A stretch of DNA of 64,000 nucleotides from Arthrobacter sp. cf158 (GTDB lineage Bacteria > Actinomycetota > Actinomycetes > Actinomycetales > Micrococcaceae). Shown piece by piece: positions 54,411 through 64,000 of the stretch; positions within the stretch are counted from its first letter, which is position 1, and every line of letters starts with the position of its first letter. A program made the position numbers and the translations under genes. Under the pieces are notes generated by a model. It was not told the DNA's origin. It searched no databases and saw nothing but the letters and a program-made list of their open reading frames with translations. The stretch spans positions 558,001 through 622,000 of the forward strand of contig NZ_FNNR01000002.1 in assembly GCF_900106835.1 (NCBI RefSeq). Reading direction: 5' to 3'.

Positions 54411-55730
54411 ATGGAACTTACCGCAGGTCACGTATGGGTCATGGTGGCGGCGGCGCTTGTGCTGTTCATGACACCTGGTCTGGCATTTTTCTACGGCGGC
54501 ATGACACGCGCCAAAGCAGCCCTGAACATGATGATGATGAGCTTCATCTCCATCGGTATTGTCGGCGTTGTTTGGGTACTGTGGGGCGCCTCAATGAGCT
54601 CCGGCGAAGGCTTTATGGAGATCGTGGGCAACCCGTTCGCCACCTTCGGCCTGGAAGGCATCAGCACTCCTGATGGCTTGATCAAGGTAGGCTACGCAGC
54701 CACGTTCGCCATCATTACGGTGGCACTGATCAGCGGCGCCATCGCCGACCGTGCAAAGTTTGGCGCCTGGACCATCTTCGTCCCGGTCTGGGTCACCTTG
54801 GTTTACTGCCCGCTGGCCTACATGGTGTGGGGCGGCGGCCTGTTCGGTCCGGAAGGCGCCATCGGCAAGGCTCTCGGTCCGGCGATCGACTTCGCCGGCG
54901 GCACCGTAGTTCACATCAATGCCGGTGTAGCCGCGCTGGTCCTGGTCCTCATCATTGGTAACCGCCGCGGCTTCGGCAAGGACCCGAACCACCGCCCGCA
55001 CAACATCCCGTTCGTCATGCTCGGAGCAGCAATTCTCTGGTTCGGCTGGTTCGGCTTCAACGGCGGTGCAGCCACCACTGCAGAGCAGGGCGGCCTGATC
55101 TGGGTCAATACCCTTGCAGCTCCGGCAGCCGCCATGATCGGCTGGCTCATCACTGAACGTATCCGCGACGGACACCCGACGTCGCTGGGCGCAGCCTCCG
55201 GTGTAGTTGCCGGTCTGGTTGCCATCACCCCCGCCTGTGCAAACGTCAGCCCGGTTGGTGCCCTCGGACTCGGTGTAGTTGCCGGTGTCGCGTCCGCTCT
55301 TGCTGTAGGTCTCAAGTTCCGCTGGGGCTTCGATGACTCCCTGGACGTTGTAGGCGTCCACCTCGTCTCCGGCATCATTGGCACCGTTGCTCTGGGCTTC
55401 ATTGCCCTTCCCACGGACGGTGTTGGCGGCGGTCTCTTCTACGGCGGCGGTATGACACAAATGTGGGCGCAGCTCGCAGCAGCCGGTATCGCCATCGCTT
55501 TCTCGGCCATCATGACGGCCATCATTGCCTTCGCCATCCACAAGACCATGGGCTTCCGGGTCTCCACCGAACAGGAGAACGTTGGCGTGGACCTCAGCCT
55601 GCACGCTGAGACGGCCTATGAGTTCGGTGTCAACGGCCACGGTGGCAGCTTCCAGCCGCTGCACGAAGCAATGACCGGCAAGTCCGAAGAGAAGGCTCCC
55701 GCAGAAGGCAAGGAGAGTGTCCAGGCATGA
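54411..55730 (+). CDS. amt: Ammonium transporter (Amt)
   Basis: 439 residues, 11 TM segments, cytoplasmic membrane. The N-terminal MTPGLAFFYGGM, the conserved GGTVVHINAG with the pore His and FGWFGFNGGA are all present. The ATG is at 54411 with GAGAGG upstream. The stop overlaps glnK as ATGA, the classical amtB-glnK pairing in which GlnK plugs the channel when nitrogen is plentiful. Confidence 0.96.
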   Translation: MELTAGHVWVMVAAALVLFMTPGLAFFYGGMTRAKAALNMMMMSFISIGIVGVVWVLWGASMSSGEGFMEIVGNPFATFGLEGISTPDGLIKVGYAATFAIITVALISGAIADRAKFGAWTIFVPVWVTLVYCPLAYMVWGGGLFGPEGAIGKALGPAIDFAGGTVVHINAGVAALVLVLIIGNRRGFGKDPNHRPHNIPFVMLGAAILWFGWFGFNGGAATTAEQGGLIWVNTLAAPAAAMIGWLITERIRDGHPTSLGAASGVVAGLVAITPACANVSPVGALGLGVVAGVASALAVGLKFRWGFDDSLDVVGVHLVSGIIGTVALGFIALPTDGVGGGLFYGGGMTQMWAQLAAAGIAIAFSAIMTAIIAFAIHKTMGFRVSTEQENVGVDLSLHAETAYEFGVNGHGGSFQPLHEAMTGKSEEKAPAEGKESVQA

Positions 55731-56065
55731 AGCTCATCACAGCGATCGTCCGACCCGAAAAGCTTGAAGCAGTCCGGGAAGGCCTCGAAGCATACGGGGT
55801 CCAGGGCCTGACGGTCAGCGCGGCCAGCGGGTACGGCCGCCAGCGCGGCTACACCGAGGTGTACCGGGGAGCCGAGTACAACGTGGACCTGCTTCCCAAG
55901 ATCCGCATCGAGGTTCTCGCCACGGATGAGCAGGCAGATGACATCCTGGATGTTCTGATCGCCAGTTCCAACACCGGACGCGCCGGTGACGGCAAGGTGT
56001 GGACCGTGGATGTCTACGAAGCAGTCCGGGTCCGGACCGGTGAGCGCGGCGCAGCCGCAATCTAA
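55727..56065 (+). CDS. glnK: Nitrogen regulatory protein P-II
   Basis: 112-residue PII signal protein. The T-loop is intact with Tyr51 in RGAEYNVD, the residue that is uridylylated in proteobacteria and adenylylated in Corynebacterium and Streptomyces. The ATP-binding TGRAGDGKVW is also intact. It is coupled to amt. The modifying enzyme gene glnD, commonly next in actinobacteria, is not here; a G6PDH homologue on the opposite strand follows. Confidence 0.96.
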   Translation: MKLITAIVRPEKLEAVREGLEAYGVQGLTVSAASGYGRQRGYTEVYRGAEYNVDLLPKIRIEVLATDEQADDILDVLIASSNTGRAGDGKVWTVDVYEAVRVRTGERGAAAI

Positions 56066-56080
56066 GTTCGTAACGCACAA

Positions 56081-56120
56081 CAAGCGGGCCGGGTACCCAT
56101 CAAGGTACCCGGCCCGCTTG
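56081..56120. terminator. 17-bp perfect hairpin between glnK and the G6PDH gene
   Basis: The arm CAAGCGGGCCGGGTACC (56081-56097) pairs perfectly with 56104-56120 around a 6-nt loop. It is suited to stop both convergent genes; no T-tract is adjacent. Confidence 0.75.
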
Positions 56121-56142
56121 CGCGTTCCCGGTGTCTTTTTCT

Positions 56143-57543
56143 CTACTGCACGACGTCGCTGGGCCAGTTCGCCGGTCCGCGGCTGCCGGCGTCGTACTCA
56201 TCCAGCGGAACGGTACCGCCCTCCCAGGCGCGCAGGACCGGCTCGATGATCCGCCAGCAGTCCTCCGCGGTGTCACCCCGGACTGAGAGAAGGGGGTCGC
56301 CTGTCAGGATGCCTTCCAGCACTTCTCCGTAGGGCAGCATGCCCGGGGCATTGAGCTCAGCCACCAGGCTTGCCCGGTCCAAGGTGAAGACGTCGCCCGG
56401 GCCGTTCACATCCACGTCCAACTGCAGGACGTCCGGACCGAAGCCGATCCGCAGCTGGTTGGGAGAATCCACGCCGGAGAATCCCTTGGGCAGGTGGGGG
56501 ACGGGGCGGAAGGTGATTACGGCTTCCTTGCGCCGGTGTCCCAGGGCCTTGCCGGAGCGGAGGATGAAGGGGACTCCCTTCCACCGCCAGTTGTCGATGT
56601 CCACGTGGACCTCGGCCAGGGTTTCGGTATTTCGGGCCGGATCCACGCCTTCCTCGGCTGCGTAGTCCGGCACTGTCCGCTCCCCGAGGGTGCCTGCCGT
56701 GTACCGGGCGCGTCGGGTGGAGTGGCTGTAGGGCGCCTTGATGCTGCTGGCGCGCAGGACTGTGGCCACAGCGTCACGCAAGTCTCGTTCCTCGATGGTG
56801 GCCGGGGCGTCGATGGCCAGGAAAGCCATGATGTGGAGCAGATGGCTCTGGATCATGTCCCTAAGGGCCCCGGCATTGTCGTAGTAACGTGCCCGCCCCT
56901 CAAGGGCCAGGTCCTCGTCAAAGACCACTTCAATCTTCTCGATGTGTTCGCGGTTCCACACCGGCTCCAGGAACCTGTTGGCAAAGCGGAGGCCCAGGAT
57001 GTTCAGCACGGTCGCTTTGCCCAGGAAGTGGTCCACTCGGTGGATATGGTCCTCGGATACCAAGGTGGCCAGTGTCTTGTTCAGCTCATGTGCCGATTCC
57101 GCGCCCGAACCGAAAGGTTTCTCCATGACCAGGCGTGTCCCTGCAGGCAGTTGGTCCTGATGGAGGACCTCACATGCCTTTTGGCTGACCTGCGGTGGGA
57201 GGGCGAAGTAGATGGCAACAGGTCCCTCCAGTTGGGCCAAAAGCGCGGCCAGCGGTCCGTCCGCTGTCACATCCACCTGGTGGTATTCGGTAGCGTCGGC
57301 AACGCGGGCCAGCGCGGCGCGCCCGCTGGCGTCAGCTGTTTTCGATGCAGCCTCAAAGGCGCCGTCCACCCGTTGCCTCCATTGGTCGGGAGACCAAGGG
57401 TCAGATCCGGCGCCCACCAGTTGGAGCCCTGGAGCCCGTCCGGAAGCAAGGAGGCCGGCCAGCCCCGGGAGCAGGAGCCTGCCCGTGAGGTCCCCGGACG
57501 CGCCGAGGATGAGCAACGTTTTTACAGTTGTTTTGCTGGTCAC
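56143..57543 (-). CDS. zwf: Glucose-6-phosphate dehydrogenase family protein
   Basis: 466 residues. The Rossmann motif is ILGASGDLTGRLLLPGL, and the substrate and catalytic segment RVDHFLGK corresponds to the RIDHYLGK of G6PDH, with MEKPFG upstream. It oxidises glucose-6-phosphate to the lactone with NAD(P), entering the pentose phosphate pathway. It is somewhat shorter than E. coli Zwf (491) and stands alone, without opcA, pgl or tal, so it may be a secondary paralogue. The GTG at 57543 is 6 nt after CATGCT. Confidence 0.85.
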   Translation of the reverse strand: MTSKTTVKTLLILGASGDLTGRLLLPGLAGLLASGRAPGLQLVGAGSDPWSPDQWRQRVDGAFEAASKTADASGRAALARVADATEYHQVDVTADGPLAALLAQLEGPVAIYFALPPQVSQKACEVLHQDQLPAGTRLVMEKPFGSGAESAHELNKTLATLVSEDHIHRVDHFLGKATVLNILGLRFANRFLEPVWNREHIEKIEVVFDEDLALEGRARYYDNAGALRDMIQSHLLHIMAFLAIDAPATIEERDLRDAVATVLRASSIKAPYSHSTRRARYTAGTLGERTVPDYAAEEGVDPARNTETLAEVHVDIDNWRWKGVPFILRSGKALGHRRKEAVITFRPVPHLPKGFSGVDSPNQLRIGFGPDVLQLDVDVNGPGDVFTLDRASLVAELNAPGMLPYGEVLEGILTGDPLLSVRGDTAEDCWRIIEPVLRAWEGGTVPLDEYDAGSRGPANWPSDVVQ

Positions 57544-57549
57544 TGTGCC

Positions 57550-57555
57550 AGCATG
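57550..57555 (-). promoter_or_regulatory. -10 box of the G6PDH gene (leaderless)
   Basis: CATGCT on the minus strand, 6 nt before the GTG at 57543. It fixes the start among several upstream in-frame options. Confidence 0.4.
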
Positions 57556-57560
57556 CCATC

Positions 57561-57588
57561 TTGCAGGTGCGACTTGGTACCCTAGATA
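57561..57588 (+). promoter_or_regulatory. Candidate ffh promoter
   Basis: -35-like TTGCAG (57561-57566), a 16-bp spacer and -10 TAGATA (57583-57588). It implies a leader of more than 100 nt before the ffh GTG. TAGTCGA occurs twice just downstream. Confidence 0.4.
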
Positions 57589-57711
57589 GTCGAGTCCCCT
57601 AGTCGATTCAGATTTGTTGGGTTTGAGACATGTTTGCTGGGGGCAATCGTCAAGACTCTGGTGGGCCGCTTTGGCCGCCATTCGTAGACCATCGAAAGAA
57701 GTGCACGGCGC

Positions 57712-59292
57712 GTGTTCAATTCACTCTCTGACCGGTTGACAGCAACCTTCAAGAACCTCCGTGGCAAGGGCCGCCTCACCGAGGCTGATGTCGATGCCAC
57801 CGTCCGGGAGATTCGCCGTGCCCTTTTGGACGCCGATGTTGCCGTGTCTGTGGTCCGCGAGTTCACCGGCCGCATCCGCGAACGCGCCCTGGGCGCTGAA
57901 GTCTCGGGAGCGTTGAACCCGAGCCAGCAGATCGTAAAGATCGTCAACGAGGAACTCAAGGAGATCCTCGGTGGTGAGACCCGCCGCATTCGCCTGGCCA
58001 AGACCGGGCCCACCATCATCATGCTCGCTGGCCTCCAAGGTGCCGGTAAGACCACCCTTGCCGGCAAGCTGTCCAAGTGGCTCAAGGCCCAGGGACACAG
58101 CCCCATGCTGGTAGCCTGCGACCTCCAGCGCCCCAACGCTGTCACGCAGCTCCAGGTTGTTGGCCAACGCGCAGGCGTCCCGGTCTTCGCTCCGCACCCC
58201 GGCGCGACCTCCGAACTTGAGCACCCCGCCGGTGATCCGGTGGCAGTCGCCAAGGCCGGCGTTGAGGAAGCCCGCCAGAAGCTGCACGACGTCGTCATCG
58301 TTGACACCGCCGGCCGCCTTGGCGTCGACGCCGAAATGATGGACCAGGCACGCCGTATCCGTCAGGCGATCATTCCCAACGAAGTCCTCTTCGTGATCGA
58401 CTCCATGATTGGCCAGGATGCCGTCAACACGGCGATGGCCTTCGATGAAGGCGTCAACTTCACGGGCATCGTGCTGTCCAAGCTCGACGGCGACGCCCGG
58501 GGCGGCGCCGCTTTGTCAGTGGCGTCCGTTACCGGTAAGCCGGTCATGTTTGCGTCCACCGGCGAAGGCCTGGACGACTTTGAACTCTTCCACCCTGACC
58601 GCATGGCTTCCCGCATCCTGGACATGGGTGACGTCCTCACCCTGATCGAACAGGCAGAGAAGGCATGGGACAAGGACGAAGCCGCCAGGATGGCGAAGAA
58701 GTTCGCCGACCAGGAAGACTTCACCCTGGACGACTTCCTCGCCCAGATGCAGCAGATCCGCAACATGGGCTCCATGAAGAAGATGCTCATGATGATGCCG
58801 GGTGCGCAGAACATCCGTCAGCAGCTTGAGAACTTCGACGAAAAAGAGATCGACCGCGTCGAGGCCATCGTCCGCTCCATGACTCCCCATGAGCGTGTTG
58901 CGCCGAAAATCATCAACGGCTCACGCCGCGCGCGTATCGCCAAGGGCTCAGGTGTCCACGTTTCCGAGGTCAATGGCCTGTTGGAGCGTTTCGCCCAGGC
59001 GCAGAAGATGATGAAGAAGCTGGCCCAGGGCGGTGGCATGCCAGGTATGCCGGGAATGCCCGGGCTGGGCGGTCCCGGTGGCGGACGCAAGAACGGCAAG
59101 AACGCTCCCAAGAAGAAGGCCCGTTCCGGCAACCCGGCCAAGGCTGCGCAGGAGTTGCGCGACGCCGAGGCCAAGCGGGCCAATGCAGCCTCAGCTGCAC
59201 CCACGGGCGCGGCTTTCGGGCAGGGCGCCGCGGATTTCGACCCGTCTTCCCTCAACCTTCCCAAGGGCTTCGACAAGTTCCTCGGAAAGTAG
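57712..59292 (+). CDS. ffh: Signal recognition particle protein Ffh
   Basis: The SRP54 GTPase that binds signal peptides and 4.5S RNA. 526 residues: N domain, G domain (G1 GLQGAGKTT, DTAGR, SKLDGDARGG), and a Met-rich M domain (MKKMLMMMPGAQN, GSGVHVSEVN). A C-terminal extension is rich in Gly/Met (GGGMPGMPGMPGLGGPGG) and then Lys/Ala; this tail is longer than in E. coli Ffh. The start is GTG at 57712. Confidence 0.97.
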   Translation: MFNSLSDRLTATFKNLRGKGRLTEADVDATVREIRRALLDADVAVSVVREFTGRIRERALGAEVSGALNPSQQIVKIVNEELKEILGGETRRIRLAKTGPTIIMLAGLQGAGKTTLAGKLSKWLKAQGHSPMLVACDLQRPNAVTQLQVVGQRAGVPVFAPHPGATSELEHPAGDPVAVAKAGVEEARQKLHDVVIVDTAGRLGVDAEMMDQARRIRQAIIPNEVLFVIDSMIGQDAVNTAMAFDEGVNFTGIVLSKLDGDARGGAALSVASVTGKPVMFASTGEGLDDFELFHPDRMASRILDMGDVLTLIEQAEKAWDKDEAARMAKKFADQEDFTLDDFLAQMQQIRNMGSMKKMLMMMPGAQNIRQQLENFDEKEIDRVEAIVRSMTPHERVAPKIINGSRRARIAKGSGVHVSEVNGLLERFAQAQKMMKKLAQGGGMPGMPGMPGLGGPGGGRKNGKNAPKKKARSGNPAKAAQELRDAEAKRANAASAAPTGAAFGQGAADFDPSSLNLPKGFDKFLGK

Positions 59293-59300
59293 ACATCGCT

Positions 59301-59334
59301 TCCCAAGGGGCCGGGTCTGCCGGTCCCTTGGGAT
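59301..59334 (+). terminator. Hairpin after ffh
   Basis: TCCCAAGGG...CCGG pairs with CCGG...CCCTTGGGA: 14 bp including one G-T pair, with a loop of about 6 nt. No T-tract follows. Confidence 0.6.
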
Positions 59335-59349
59335 GTCAGAGCCGTGGAA

Positions 59350-59355
59350 TAGGCT
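59350..59355 (+). promoter_or_regulatory. -10 box of the alpha/beta-hydrolase gene (leaderless)
   Basis: TAGGCT, 6 nt before the ATG at 59362. Confidence 0.5.
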
Positions 59356-59361
59356 GAACCA

Positions 59362-61959
<2,598 letters not shown>

Positions 61960-61965
61960 TTACTC

Positions 61966-62060
61966 ACTTCCTTCGCCGGCATTACCCGGACAGGTTCAAC
62001 GGTCGCAGACTGCATCAGTCCGATCTCAGCCCCTGCAGGGGCCCCCGTGTGGTCGTAGAT
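61966..62060 (-). promoter_or_regulatory. TPP (thiamine pyrophosphate) riboswitch
   Basis: On the minus strand the THI-box core motifs occur in order: GGGGCTGAGATCGGAC, then GACCGTTGAACCTGTCCG, then GGTAATGCCGGCGAAGG. The 3' end overlaps the Shine-Dalgarno AAGGAAG of thiC, which suggests translational control by sequestration. A -10-like TAGCTT lies just upstream (62063-62068 on the minus strand). Confidence 0.93.
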
Positions 62061-62131
62061 GAAGCTACCACAGCTGCCTACTGGCGCACAGTCACATGGA
62101 CGCATCCGGTCCACGTGGCCCTGCTGCGGAT

Positions 62132-62137
62132 TAGGCT
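62132..62137 (+). promoter_or_regulatory. -10 box of the amidohydrolase gene (leaderless)
   Basis: TAGGCT, 6 nt before the ATG at 62144. Confidence 0.5.
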
Positions 62138-62143
62138 TTTCCC

Positions 62144-63226
62144 ATGGCCTCCATCATTGAATTCAGCGGACCTGTGCTTGTCTCGTCGGTCGAAGAGCGC
62201 CACGGAATGTGGTCTGTGGACGGTGTTCTGACCTTCGAGTGCCCCTCGGAAACGCCGGACAGGGTGTTGGATGGCTGGGTCCTGCCCGGATTCGTGGACG
62301 CCCACTGCCACATAGGGCTCGGAGCGGGAGGGGCCGTGGACGAGCAGGTCACTTTCGCCCAGGCCACAGCAGACCGCGACGCCGGAACGCTGCTCATCCG
62401 CGATGCCGGATCACCCAGCGACACACGATGGGTGCAGCAGCGGCGGGACCTGCCGCGCCTGATCAGGGCAGGGCGGCACATTGCCCGGAGCCGGCGCTAC
62501 CTTCGCGGACTGGGGCATGAAATTGAACCCGGCCAGCTGGTGGAGACTGTGCGGAAGGAAGCCCGCGACGGCGATGGCTGGGTAAAGCTCGTGGGGGATT
62601 GGATCGACCGCGGTGTGGGGGATCTGGCGGCCTCTTTCCCGGCCAAGACAGTCAAGGACGCCATCGCTGCCGCGCACGACGAGGGCGCCCGCGTCACGGC
62701 TCATTGTTTCGCCGAGGACACCATCGATGACATGCTCGATGCCAACATCGACTGCATCGAACATGCCACGGGTCTTCTGCCACGGCACCTTCCCCGCCTC
62801 GTGGAACAGGCAGTGCCCATCGTTCCGACGCTGGTCAACATCGCTACCTTTCCGGACATCGCCAGCCAGGCCGCCCCAAAGTTTCCGGTGTACGCGGACC
62901 ACATGGTGCGTCTTTGGGAGCGTCGCAGGGAGCGGGTCCTCGAAGCTTTTGAGTCCGGCGTTGAGATTTTCGCTGGAACGGACGCGGGCAGCGTGATCAA
63001 GCACGGCAGGATCGCTGACGAAATGATGGAACTGCACGACGCCGGCCTGCCGCCGGCCGCTGTCCTGGACGCCGCAGCCTGGCGTGCCCGTGCATGGCTG
63101 GGAGCCGAGGGCATCAGCGAGGGGGCAAGTGCCGACGTCGTGCTGTGCAGTGAGGATCCGAGGCGTGACCTAAGGACTGTCACCGAGCTCAAGCACATCG
63201 TCCTCCGTGGCAATGTGGTGGGTTAG
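62144..63226 (+). CDS. Amidohydrolase family protein
   Basis: 360 residues of the metal-dependent TIM-barrel amidohydrolases. Metal-binding features in order are VDAHCHIGL (HxH), the bridging-Lys candidate in WVKLVGDW, TAHCFA, CIEHATG and the final Asp in AGTDAG. It resembles imidazolonepropionase/prolidase-type enzymes; the substrate is unknown. It is divergent from thiC but without an obvious thiamine link. Confidence 0.87.
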   Translation: MASIIEFSGPVLVSSVEERHGMWSVDGVLTFECPSETPDRVLDGWVLPGFVDAHCHIGLGAGGAVDEQVTFAQATADRDAGTLLIRDAGSPSDTRWVQQRRDLPRLIRAGRHIARSRRYLRGLGHEIEPGQLVETVRKEARDGDGWVKLVGDWIDRGVGDLAASFPAKTVKDAIAAAHDEGARVTAHCFAEDTIDDMLDANIDCIEHATGLLPRHLPRLVEQAVPIVPTLVNIATFPDIASQAAPKFPVYADHMVRLWERRRERVLEAFESGVEIFAGTDAGSVIKHGRIADEMMELHDAGLPPAAVLDAAAWRARAWLGAEGISEGASADVVLCSEDPRRDLRTVTELKHIVLRGNVVG

Positions 63227-63233
63227 GAATAAA

Positions 63234-63255
63234 TTGAAGCTTCAAGTAATTTACT
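63234..63255. promoter_or_regulatory. Double palindrome operator before the VOC dioxygenase
   Basis: TTGAAGCTTCAA (63234-63245) is a perfect 12-bp palindrome, directly followed by AGTAATTTACT (63245-63255), an 11-bp palindrome around a central T. It is AT-rich against the background and sits where the promoter should be, as a MarR-type site would. Confidence 0.55.
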
Positions 63256-63304
63256 AAGGTAGAAAGGTGCCGATGCGCGGCCACCTCAGAACCAGGAGCT
63301 TCAC

Positions 63305-64000
63305 ATGACCACTTCATCCACCCAGGATCTTCTTCCTGCCGAACTCACCATGGGCACCGTGATGCTCAAGGTTGGCGACATGAAGGTCATGGGCGATTAC
63401 TATCAGCGCGCCCTGGGCCTGGACATAGTGGCCGAGCAGGACGGTGGGCTGTATCTGGGGCGCATCGGAAAGCCGGTGGTGCATCTTGCCCCTGCGGCCG
63501 GCCTGCAGATTCCAGGTCGCGGCGAAGCGGGCCTCTTTCACACTGCCATCCTGTTCCAGGACCAACCCTCGCTTGCCGCCACTATTGCCACGGCCGCCGA
63601 GTATGAGCCCCGCGCCTTCGCCGGCAGTGCAGACCACCTTGTCAGTGAAGCTTTCTACTTCACCGATCCTGAAGGTAACGGCATTGAGCTCTACTACGAC
63701 AAGCCCCGCGAGCTGTGGCAGTGGGATGGCACCTCTGTGGTCATGGACAACGTTGCGCTCCCGCCGCAGCGGTTCCTGCAGCAGCACTTGAGTGAAGCTG
63801 CCGTGACCGGTCAGCGCGAGGCTGCTGCCGGCGTCGGGCATGTGCACCTGCAGGTGGGTGACGTCGAGTCTGCGCAAAAGTTCTATGTGGACACCCTGGG
63901 CTTCGAACGTACAGCCGGTTGGCACGGCCAGGCCCTGTTCGTCTCCGCCGGTGGGTATCACCACCACATGGCCATGAACGTCTGGAACAGTCGCGGTGCA
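63305..64000 (+). CDS. VOC-family (glyoxalase/extradiol dioxygenase) protein, 3'-truncated
   Basis: 232 residues are visible before the window ends. There are two VOC half-domains: MGTVMLKVGDMKVMGDYYQRALGL with FYFTDPEGNGIELYYD, and VGHVHLQVGDVESAQKFYVDTLGF with YHHHMAMNVW. The pattern resembles CatE/YfiE-type catechol-2,3-dioxygenase-like proteins. The ATG has AGGAG 7 nt upstream (63293-63297). A palindromic operator precedes it, suggesting induction by a quinone or phenolic. Confidence 0.85.
   Translation, partial: MTTSSTQDLLPAELTMGTVMLKVGDMKVMGDYYQRALGLDIVAEQDGGLYLGRIGKPVVHLAPAAGLQIPGRGEAGLFHTAILFQDQPSLAATIATAAEYEPRAFAGSADHLVSEAFYFTDPEGNGIELYYDKPRELWQWDGTSVVMDNVALPPQRFLQQHLSEAAVTGQREAAAGVGHVHLQVGDVESAQKFYVDTLGFERTAGWHGQALFVSAGGYHHHMAMNVWNSRGA

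Overview
The window is high-GC DNA from an actinobacterium, most likely a member of the Micrococcaceae close to Arthrobacter or Paenarthrobacter. The evidence is the gene order: the run coaD, DUF177, rpmF, rnc, mutM, smc, ftsY, amt, glnK, ffh; the block murA, plsC, gpsA, ddl, DUF3515, thiL, recG, rsmD; an IclR regulator divergent from leuCD; and a fumarylacetoacetase-family gene before gltX. Frequent GTG/TTG starts and many leaderless start codons fit the same group. I see no prophage, insertion sequence, CRISPR array or rRNA. Family assignments are from motifs read by eye; no database search was run.

Layout. 1-9.9 kb: a truncated FtsX-type permease with its ATPase, metG, then on the minus strand a second ABC efflux system preceded by a NarL-type two-component system that probably controls it. 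10-12.3 kb: leuB and ilvE. 12.3-16.7 kb: an intergenic 32-bp repeat locus, a metallo-beta-lactamase-fold hydrolase, a FAH-family protein, gltX and a HAD phosphatase. 16.8-17.2 kb: tRNA-Gln(CTG) and tRNA-Glu(CTC), separated by a structured spacer. 17.2-21.9 kb: two coupled membrane-associated GTPases, a DUF1697 protein and the IclR regulator. 22-24.2 kb: leuCD. 24.3-33.7 kb: envelope and core genes murA, plsC, gpsA, ddl, DUF3515, thiL, DAK2, recG, rsmD. 34.2-36.3 kb: a spermidine-synthase-like protein and an aminotransferase on the minus strand. 36.3-39.5 kb: coaD to mutM. 39.5-47.7 kb: an accessory insert (small ORF, membrane proteins, MFS exporter, beta-propeller, and a 1632-residue secreted DUF4082 protein) between mutM and smc. 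48-59.3 kb: smc, ftsY, an MFS transporter, amt-glnK, a G6PDH homologue and ffh. 59.3-64 kb: an alpha/beta-hydrolase without its nucleophile, thiC under a TPP riboswitch, an amidohydrolase and a truncated VOC dioxygenase.

How the parts work together. leuB, ilvE and leuCD supply branched-chain amino acids, and the IclR gene is placed like the LtbR/NdgR leucine regulators. ffh and ftsY form the SRP targeting pair. murA and ddl make peptidoglycan precursors while gpsA and plsC feed phospholipid synthesis. amt and glnK handle ammonium, with a GlnR-like site upstream. thiC and thiL belong to thiamine synthesis.

The most unusual features are a repeat family with exact 32-bp period around a GCTCTCTC core, found as opposed arrays at two intergenic loci; fourteen genes whose start codon sits 5-7 nt after a TAnnnT-like -10 box; a perfect 16-bp hairpin inside the RNase III gene; a good Shine-Dalgarno placed before an ATT codon in the DUF177 gene; and the giant secreted protein ending in a short Cys-containing tail.
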